Of a DNA stretch of 13,684 nt, positions 1 to 4,690 are shown in pieces. The notes beneath the pieces were generated by a model that saw only the letters and a program-made list of their open reading frames with translations, was not told where the DNA came from and did no database searches. The stretch lies in contig CAKTIN010000047.1 of the NCBI GenBank assembly GCA_934565775.1, positions 1-13,684 on the forward strand, in the 5' to 3' direction. Position numbers and translations under genes: made by a program. Positions within the stretch are counted from its first letter, which is position 1; every line of letters starts with the position of its first letter. The DNA is from an uncultured Oscillospiraceae bacterium (lineage in GTDB: Bacteria > Bacillota > Clostridia > Oscillospirales > Oscillospiraceae).

Positions 1-316
1 CCTGCTGCTTCAGCGCATCCGCGATCTCCTGCGAGGTCACGGAGCCGAACAGACGGCCTGCGCCGCCGCCCTTTGCATAGACGGTGACGGTCATTTCCTT
101 CATCTTCTTGGAAATCTCGAAGGCCTCGGCCCGCTCCCGGGCCTGGCGCTCCTGGGTGGCCTTGTCGTTCATGCGCATGGTGTTCACCGCGTCGGCCGTG
201 GCCTCCATGGCGATCTTCCGGGGGAGCATATAGTTCCGGGCGTAGCCGTCGGAAACCTCGACCATCTGGCCCTTCTTGCCCTTGCCCCGGACGTCTTGCA
301 GTAAAATCACTTTCAT
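1..316 (-). CDS. rplI: 50S ribosomal protein L9 (N-terminal 105 residues; cut by window edge)
   Basis: Read on the minus strand, the ATG at 316-314 begins [17 protein letters not shown], then [16 protein letters not shown]. This is the signature N-terminal domain of bacterial ribosomal protein L9, which binds 23S rRNA. A charged stretch (roughly residues 50-80, rich in R, E, K and A) corresponds to the start of the long connecting helix. It continues through [28 protein letters not shown], the start of the C-terminal domain. About 105 of the usual ~150 residues are inside the window; the rest lies beyond position 1. A perfect AGGAGG-type ribosome binding site sits at 323-328. The start lies only 13 nt beyond the gdpP stop codon, so the gene is probably translated from the gdpP transcript. 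gdpP-rplI, often followed by dnaB, is a well-known Firmicutes gene order. Identification is secure. Confidence 0.97.
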   Translation of the reverse strand, partial: MKVILLQDVRGKGKKGQMVEVSDGYARNYMLPRKIAMEATADAVNTMRMNDKATQERQARERAEAFEISKKMKEMTVTVYAKGGGAGRLFGSVTSQEIADALKQQ

Positions 317-320
317 GGAA

Positions 321-330
321 AGTTCCTCCT
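321..330 (-). promoter_or_regulatory. rplI ribosome binding site overlapping the gdpP stop codon
   Basis: On the minus strand AGGAGGAACT occupies 330-321, with the first A being the last base of the gdpP TAA stop. The AGGAGG core ends 6 nt before the rplI ATG. Ribosomes finishing gdpP would sit on this site, so translational coupling is plausible. Confidence 0.7.
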
Positions 331-2306
331 TATTCTTCGTAATACTTGTTAATGGAATCGATCAGCCGGTCCAGCGCGGTCTTGACGTTGCAGTTTTTGA
401 TCTGTGCGCCTGCGGTGGCCGCGTTGCCGCCGCCGCCGAGAGGCTCCAGGATCACCTGCACGTTGCACTCGCCAATGGACCGGGCGGAGATGATGACCTG
501 GTCGTCCTGAGGGTACAGGACAAAGGAGGTCAGGATCCCCTCGATATTCAACAGCTCGTCCGCTGCCTGGGCGGCAATGGTGCGGTCCGTCCCGGTGTTC
601 AGGGCGGCGATGGCGATCTCATTGCGGTACAGGCGGGCAGAGCGGATGATCTGATACCGGGCGACCGTGGACTGGAAGTCGTTTTGCAGCAGCTTCTTGA
701 CCTCCACCGTGTCGGCGCCCAGGCGGCGCAGGAAGGCGGCGGCCTCAAAGGTCCGCTCCCCGGTGCGGACATTGAAATTTTTGGTGTCCAGAACGATGCC
801 GGACAGCAGGCCCAGAGCCTCGACCGGCAGCACGTCCGTGCGGTCCACGGCGTATTGCAGCAGCTCCGTTACCAGCTCCGAGGCGGAGGAGGCGTAGGGC
901 TCATGGAAATTCACCACCACGGGGTCGATATAGTCCGCCGCCCGGCGATGATGGTCAATGACGCAGACCTTGGAAATTGCCTCCAGCAGGGGCTTACTCT
1001 CCACCTGGTCCGGCCGGTTGGTATCCACAACCACCAGCAGGCTGCGGTTATCCGCCAGGAGCAGGGCGTCCTGATCGGAGAGAATCGCGTCCGCGTATTC
1101 CGGCGTCTGATCGATGCGCTCTACCAGGCGTTTGGCGACATTTTTCTCCCGGTCCAGAACGATATAGGCCTTTTTCCCCTTCTTCCGGCACAGACAGCAC
1201 ACGCCCAGGGCGGCGCCCACCGCGTCCAGATCGGCGTTCCGGTGCCCCATGACGAAAACCTGCCCGCAGCCGGCAATTAGCTCGGACAGAGAGTTGGCGG
1301 TGACTCGGGAGCGGACCTTGGAGCGGTGATCGGTCTCTTTGGTGCGCCCGCCGAAGAAGGAGAAGTTGAACCGGTCCTTGATGACCGCCTGGTCGCCGCC
1401 CCGGGACAGGGCCATTTCAATGCTCAGCGCCGCAAAGTCATAGCTCTCTTCAAAGGTTGCGCCGTCCTTGCCCAGACCCAGGGAAAGGGTCGCGGCCAGA
1501 CCGGAGGGGTTGGCGACCTTCCGGATCTCGTCCAGAAGGGAGAACTTTCCGGCAATGGCCTTCTCCAGGTCGTGCTCCTCAAAAACGAAGAGGAAGCGGT
1601 TCCGCTCCAGACGGCGCAAGAGACCGTGGAATCCGTCGGTCCAGCGGGTGATGGCCTCGTTCAGCGCGGCGTTCAGGTTGGAGATGGAGCTCTCCGGAAG
1701 GTTTTTCGTCAGCTCCTCATAGTTATCAATGAGAATGATGCACACCACGGGGCGAGAGCGGATATACTCGTCCCGGACCTGGTACAGCTCCGTCAGATCG
1801 GACAGGTACAGGGTCCCGAGCAGGGTGCCGTCCGGATCGTCCGCATGGATGGTGGTGCCGTAAACCCGGTAGCGCCGGCCGCCCACGGAGACGTCGTAGG
1901 GGCACTCGCCCTTGCCTGCGGCCAGCCAGTCCGTGGTGAAGGATGGGAACACATCGGTGATCTGCTGCTCCAGCATGGAGTCCTTCAGGCCGGAGACCTG
2001 ATAGAACTTCTCGTTGCACCAGATAATCTCCCCGTCGCCCAGGCGGATCAGCGCCATGGGGAAGGGCATATTGGCCTTGGTGGCAATATCCAGCGTGTCC
2101 GTGGCGGACTGGATATAGGCGGCGATCTCTTTCCGCCGCTGCATTTTTCTGGCCTGGCTGTAGATCAGCAGCAGCAGCGCCAGGCCGCCCTCGACACAGG
2201 CGAGAATGGTATTGGAGAAAAAGAAATCCGCAATGGCGAAGGCGAACATGAGGAGAAAGTAAAGCCCCATGCCCGGCTGGATCAACCGGCCCAGCTTTTT
2301 GTTCAT
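330..2306 (-). CDS. gdpP: GdpP-type cyclic-di-AMP phosphodiesterase, membrane bound (658 aa)
   Basis: Hydrolyses the second messenger c-di-AMP. In Firmicutes GdpP helps set wall, osmotic and beta-lactam stress responses. Domain order matches the family: two N-terminal membrane helices (about residues 8-53), a degenerate PAS domain (about 85-170, with [17 protein letters not shown]), a degenerate GGDEF domain (about 185-315, no GGDEF motif), then DHH and DHHA1. Catalytic-type motifs are visible: [13 protein letters not shown] (about residue 352), VVDTNRPDQ, and VIDHHRRA (about 450). The DHHA1 glycine loop reads [14 protein letters not shown] (about 625), with N where many relatives have H. Length is typical. 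I chose the ATG at 2306 because it starts MNKKLGRL and has an AAGGGGG ribosome binding site at 2314-2320. An in-frame ATG 36 nt upstream (2342) lacks one. A strong promoter lies upstream, and rplI follows with 13 nt between. Confidence 0.95.
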   Translation of the reverse strand: MNKKLGRLIQPGMGLYFLLMFAFAIADFFFSNTILACVEGGLALLLLIYSQARKMQRRKEIAAYIQSATDTLDIATKANMPFPMALIRLGDGEIIWCNEKFYQVSGLKDSMLEQQITDVFPSFTTDWLAAGKGECPYDVSVGGRRYRVYGTTIHADDPDGTLLGTLYLSDLTELYQVRDEYIRSRPVVCIILIDNYEELTKNLPESSISNLNAALNEAITRWTDGFHGLLRRLERNRFLFVFEEHDLEKAIAGKFSLLDEIRKVANPSGLAATLSLGLGKDGATFEESYDFAALSIEMALSRGGDQAVIKDRFNFSFFGGRTKETDHRSKVRSRVTANSLSELIAGCGQVFVMGHRNADLDAVGAALGVCCLCRKKGKKAYIVLDREKNVAKRLVERIDQTPEYADAILSDQDALLLADNRSLLVVVDTNRPDQVESKPLLEAISKVCVIDHHRRAADYIDPVVVNFHEPYASSASELVTELLQYAVDRTDVLPVEALGLLSGIVLDTKNFNVRTGERTFEAAAFLRRLGADTVEVKKLLQNDFQSTVARYQIIRSARLYRNEIAIAALNTGTDRTIAAQAADELLNIEGILTSFVLYPQDDQVIISARSIGECNVQVILEPLGGGGNAATAGAQIKNCNVKTALDRLIDSINKYYEE

Positions 2307-2323
2307 TTCCGCGCCCCCTTGCA

Positions 2324-2338
2324 GGCGGCTGTGCCGCC
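2324..2338 (-). repeat. GC hairpin in the gdpP leader just upstream of the ribosome binding site
   Basis: A perfect 6-bp inverted repeat, GGCGGC / GCCGCC, with a 3-nt loop lies in the predicted gdpP 5' leader, 3 nt before the AAGGGGG site at 2314-2320. It could limit or stabilise ribosome access. No T-run follows, so it is not a terminator. Function is inferred only. Confidence 0.45.
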
Positions 2339-2363
2339 GCATACTATCCCTAGTTTACTTGTT

Positions 2364-2392
2364 ATTATAGCAAACCCCGGAGGACTTATCAA
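2364..2392 (-). promoter_or_regulatory. Strong sigma-A-type promoter for gdpP-rplI
   Basis: On the minus strand the -35 is TTGATA (2392-2387, 5 of 6 consensus), followed by a 17-nt spacer and a perfect -10 TATAAT (2369-2364). Transcription would begin near 2357, giving about 50 nt of leader before the gdpP ATG at 2306. Confidence 0.8.
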
Positions 2393-2395
2393 CCC

Positions 2396-2442
2396 AAAAC
2401 TGCGCGAGTTTTCCAAAATCTCCGCCGCGCAGGCATGGCGCG
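2396..2442. repeat. Two inverted repeats between the divergent gdpP and rnj promoters
   Basis: AAAACT (2396-2401) and AGTTTT (2407-2412) form a perfect 6+6 inverted repeat around GCGCG. CGCGC (2426-2430) and GCGCG (2438-2442) form a second one around a 7-nt loop. Both lie between the minus-strand gdpP -35 (2392) and the plus-strand rnj -35 (2454). This position would suit a regulator binding both promoters. I do not recognise a known operator. Confidence 0.35.
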
Positions 2443-2453
2443 CAAAATTGGGG

Positions 2454-2482
2454 TATACAATCGGGTAAAATTGTGCTATACT
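2454..2482 (+). promoter_or_regulatory. Probable sigma-A promoter for rnj
   Basis: The -10 is TATACT at 2477-2482 (5 of 6), 17 nt downstream of TATACA at 2454-2459, a weaker -35 with 4 of 6 matches to TTGACA. The predicted start near 2489 leaves a leader of about 255 nt before the rnj TTG codon. No better promoter is visible closer to the gene. Confidence 0.6.
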
Positions 2483-2488
2483 ATAAAT

Positions 2489-2743
2489 GCTTGACCCGGC
2501 TATGGCGTGACCGGGCATTCTGTTTGGCATTTGGCGCGACAGTCAGGGCGCGCTTTTCATACGGAAGTTCATAGGCAAGGTAGGCATATGCGGCATTTTC
2601 CATCCGGGCGTAACGGGGCCCGGAAAGCAATGCTGCAAATGCCTGGCTTTGGCGTGCGCAGAGCCCTGAAGGCGTGTTTTCTATGCGGAAATCAGTGCAA
2701 GTTTATTAGATAGAATGGATATTCAAAGGAGTTGTGATACTTT
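2489..2743 (+). promoter_or_regulatory. Long, structured 5' leader of rnj (candidate cis-regulatory RNA)
   Basis: About 255 nt with no credible gene lie between the predicted start site and rnj. Complementary segments are dense. CCCGG 2495-2499 pairs with CCGGG 2511-2515. GCGCG 2534-2538 pairs with CGCGC 2549-2553. GGCATTTG 2526-2533 pairs perfectly with CAAATGCC 2636-2643. Nested inside that last pair, CGGCATT 2591-2597 pairs with AATGCTG 2629-2635 (one G-T), and CCGGGC 2604-2609 pairs with GCCCGG 2618-2623. The interval also contains a degenerate duplication (about 2531-2580 and 2649-2700). I do not recognise a named riboswitch class. Autoregulation by RNase J, by analogy with the RNase E leader of enterobacteria, is a hypothesis. 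Confidence 0.45.
2531..2700 (+). repeat. Degenerate direct repeat inside the rnj leader
   Basis: A segment beginning TTGGCG at 2531 and running through the T-run at 2554-2557 and CGGAA to GGCAAG (about 2580) is matched by a second copy. That copy begins TTGGCG at 2649, has a T-run at 2677-2680, CGGAA, and ends GTGCAAG (about 2701). The two align over about 50 nt with one short gap. The motif ATRCGGMA appears three times (about 2559, 2587 and 2682). Confidence 0.4.
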
Positions 2744-4399
2744 TTGGCAGAAAAATTGAAAATTATTCCCTTAGGCGGTCTCAATGAGATCGGCAAGAAC
2801 ATTACCGCCCTGGAGTACGGGAAGGATATGATCGTGGTGGACTGCGGCCTGGGCTTCCCGGAGGAGGATATGTACGGCGTGGATCTGGTCATTCCGGATT
2901 TCACCTACCTGGTAAAGAACCAGAATAAGCTCCGGGGCTTTTTTATCACCCATGGACATGAGGACCATATCGGATCGATCCCTTACGCCATGCAGCAGGT
3001 CCGCTGCCCCATCCATGGAACGGCCATGACCAACGGCCTGATCAAGCTGAAGCTGGAGGAGCACGGCCTGGCGGACCAGGTGAAGCTGGTGACCCATAAG
3101 CCCGGCGATACCGTAAAGGCCGGATGCTTCCAGGTGGAGTTTATCCATGTGAACCACTCCATTGCAGACGCCGTGTGCTTCGCCATCCACACCCCGGTGG
3201 GCACCGTCATTATGACCGGCGACTTTAAGATCGACCCCACCGCCGAGGGCGGCATGATGGACCTGGCTCGTCTGGGACAGCTGGGGAAGGAGGGCGTCTT
3301 GGCGCTGCTGTGCGATTCCACCAATGTGGAGCGGGCGGGGTACACCCCCAGCGAGCAGGTGGTTGCCGAGGGCCTGGACCGGCAGTTTAAGGGCTGCAAC
3401 CAGCGCATTGTGGTGACAACCTTTGCCTCCAATATGCACCGGATCCAGTGCGTCCTGGCCACGGCCCACCGCTATGGCAGAAAGGTGGCCGTTACCGGGC
3501 GGAGCATGGAGAATATGCTGAAGGTGGCGGCGGAGCTGAACTATCTGAAGGTCCCGGCGAATACCATTGTGGACATCAACACCATTAAGTCCCTGCCCAA
3601 GGAAAAGGTGGTCATTGTCTCCACCGGCTCTCAGGGCGAGAATATGTCCGCCCTGTACCGCATGGCCTTCTCCACCCACAAGCAGGTGGACATTCAGCCC
3701 GGGGACCGGATCATCATCTCCGCCTCCGCCATTCCCGGCAATGAGAAGGCGATCTCCAAGATCATTAACGAGCTATACCGCAAGGGCGCCGAGGTGGTCT
3801 ATGAGAAGTCCGAGGGGCTCCATGTCTCCGGCCACGCCTGCCAGGAGGAGCTGAAGATCGTGCACGCCCTGTGCCGTCCCAAGTATTTCATCCCGGTTCA
3901 CGGCGAGCAGCGCCATTTGCAGATCCATGCCAAGCTTGCCAAGCAGATGGGCATGAATCCCAAGAATATTCTGGTGGCGGACATCGGGCAGGTCATTGAA
4001 TGCACCTCCCGGACCTGCAAGCTTGCAGGGGAGGTCCCTGCAGGCCGGGTGCTGGTGGACGGCACCGGCGTGGGCGACGTGGGCAGCGTGGTGCTCCGGG
4101 ACCGGAAGCATCTGGCCACGGACGGCATGATCGTGGTCTGCGTGAACCTGTCCAGCCAGGACGGCTCCATTCTCTCCGGCCCGGATATTATTACCCGGGG
4201 CTTCGTGTATGTGAAGGAGTCCGAGAACCTGATGGAGGAGCTGCGGCAGATCGCCGAGGATGCCATTTACCGCTGCACCAAGAAAAACGTCCGGGATTGG
4301 GCCAGCGTAAAGTCCGCCATTAAAAACGACCTGTCTGGCTATCTCTTCAAAACCACCAAGCGGAACCCCATGATTCTTCCCGTTATCATGGAGATCTAA
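2744..4399 (+). CDS. rnj: Ribonuclease J (551 aa)
   Basis: Metallo-beta-lactamase/beta-CASP ribonuclease with 5'-3' exonuclease and endonuclease activity, central to mRNA turnover and RNA maturation in Firmicutes. The protein opens AEKLKIIPLGGLNEIGKNIT, typical of RNase J. The zinc-binding HxHxDH motif is THGHEDHIG (H70, H72, D74, H75). Further family residues appear in VNHSIADAV, MTGDFKIDPT, the beta-CASP segment with VTGRSMENM, HVSGHACQEELK (H360, H364) and IPVHGEQRHL (H386). A C-terminal domain follows. Length matches the family. Translation must start at TTG 2744: an AAAGGAG site ends at 2731, and the upstream in-frame TTG at 2732 is followed at once by a stop. The gene is monocistronic, with a long leader upstream and a strong terminator downstream. 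Only one RNase J gene is visible, so J1 versus J2 cannot be decided. Confidence 0.96.
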   Translation: MAEKLKIIPLGGLNEIGKNITALEYGKDMIVVDCGLGFPEEDMYGVDLVIPDFTYLVKNQNKLRGFFITHGHEDHIGSIPYAMQQVRCPIHGTAMTNGLIKLKLEEHGLADQVKLVTHKPGDTVKAGCFQVEFIHVNHSIADAVCFAIHTPVGTVIMTGDFKIDPTAEGGMMDLARLGQLGKEGVLALLCDSTNVERAGYTPSEQVVAEGLDRQFKGCNQRIVVTTFASNMHRIQCVLATAHRYGRKVAVTGRSMENMLKVAAELNYLKVPANTIVDINTIKSLPKEKVVIVSTGSQGENMSALYRMAFSTHKQVDIQPGDRIIISASAIPGNEKAISKIINELYRKGAEVVYEKSEGLHVSGHACQEELKIVHALCRPKYFIPVHGEQRHLQIHAKLAKQMGMNPKNILVADIGQVIECTSRTCKLAGEVPAGRVLVDGTGVGDVGSVVLRDRKHLATDGMIVVCVNLSSQDGSILSGPDIITRGFVYVKESENLMEELRQIAEDAIYRCTKKNVRDWASVKSAIKNDLSGYLFKTTKRNPMILPVIMEI

Positions 4400-4408
4400 A
4401 GCATCAGT

Positions 4409-4448
4409 CCCCGGAGGCAGTGCAAAAGCTGCCTCCGGGGATTTTTTT
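4409..4448 (+). terminator. Intrinsic terminator of rnj
   Basis: A perfect 12-bp stem, CCCCGGAGGCAG (4409-4420) with CTGCCTCCGGGG (4429-4440), closes an 8-nt loop and is followed by A and seven T residues (4442-4448). It begins 10 nt after the rnj stop codon. This is a textbook rho-independent terminator and isolates rnj from the surface-protein genes downstream. Confidence 0.96.
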
Positions 4449-4449
4449 C

Positions 4450-4478
4450 TTGCTTTTCCAGTCTGTCTGTGATATAGT
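4450..4478 (+). promoter_or_regulatory. Candidate upstream promoter of the SLH gene pair, overlapped by a palindrome
   Basis: TTGCTT (4450-4455) and TATAGT (4473-4478, 5 of 6 to the -10 consensus) are separated by 17 nt. The -35 is weak (3 of 6). The -10 lies wholly within the left arm of the palindrome at 4473-4496, so a protein bound there would block this promoter. Confidence 0.4.
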
Positions 4479-4496
4479 TAGCAAGCGCTAACTATA
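4473..4496. promoter_or_regulatory. Perfect 10+10 palindrome, probable operator
   Basis: TATAGTTAGC (4473-4482) and GCTAACTATA (4487-4496) are exact reverse complements around a 4-nt spacer, AAGC. The length, symmetry and 14-bp half-site spacing are typical of dimeric helix-turn-helix repressors such as TetR-family proteins. It covers a potential -10 element and its start site. It is not followed by T residues, so it is not a terminator. No regulator gene is present in the window to pair with it. Confidence 0.6.
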
Positions 4497-4560
4497 AGCG
4501 AAGCAGGAGAGTGTCCGAAGTTTTTGACGAATGCTGCAAATAATTTATGGATTTCAACAA

Positions 4561-4589
4561 TTGTCAAGTGGAGTTCAATGTGTTATACT
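4561..4589 (+). promoter_or_regulatory. Strong extended -10 promoter for the SLH peptidase gene
   Basis: The -35 is TTGTCA (4561-4566, 5 of 6) and the -10 is TATACT (4584-4589, 5 of 6), with a 17-nt spacer. TG at 4581-4582 gives an extended -10 (TGnTATACT). Transcription would start near 4596, about 95 nt before the GTG start codon at 4691. Confidence 0.75.
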
Positions 4590-4605
4590 CTCTGTAATGC
4601 TATTT

Positions 4606-4637
4606 GGGTAGTGTGCTGCCGATGCAGCAAATTACCC
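4606..4637 (+). repeat. 5' UTR stem-loop of the SLH peptidase mRNA
   Basis: GGGTA (4606-4610) pairs with TACCC (4633-4637), and inside it TGCTGC (4614-4619) pairs with GCAGCA (4624-4629) around a CGAT loop. The two helices are separated by a symmetric 3x3 internal loop. It lies about 10 nt after the predicted transcription start, a position where stem-loops often protect mRNAs against 5' decay. A role of that kind is inferred. Confidence 0.5.
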
Positions 4638-4690
4638 TTGTATTAGAAAGCGTTCGGAAGCGGACGGATACCAAGAAAGAAGATGGTTTT

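Noticed and set aside
276..2468. Plus-strand open frames of 334 and 380 aa
   Set aside because: Both are antisense to gdpP, whose domain series and promoter are unambiguous.
2534..2557. GCGCG/CGCGC hairpin followed by TTTT as a terminator (attenuator)
   Set aside because: The stem is only 5 bp with a 10-nt loop and the T-run is four residues, so it is too weak to call. It is kept only as part of the structured leader.
2507..2713. 68-aa open frame upstream of rnj as a leader peptide
   Set aside because: No ribosome binding site and no protein-like pattern; the segment is better explained by base-paired RNA structure and an internal repeat.
4473..4496. Palindrome as a DtxR/IdeR iron box or a CIRCE heat-shock element
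   Set aside because: GTTAG and CTAAC are shared with the iron box, but the half-sites are too far apart. CIRCE needs TTAGCACTC-N9-GAGTGCTAA, which is not present.
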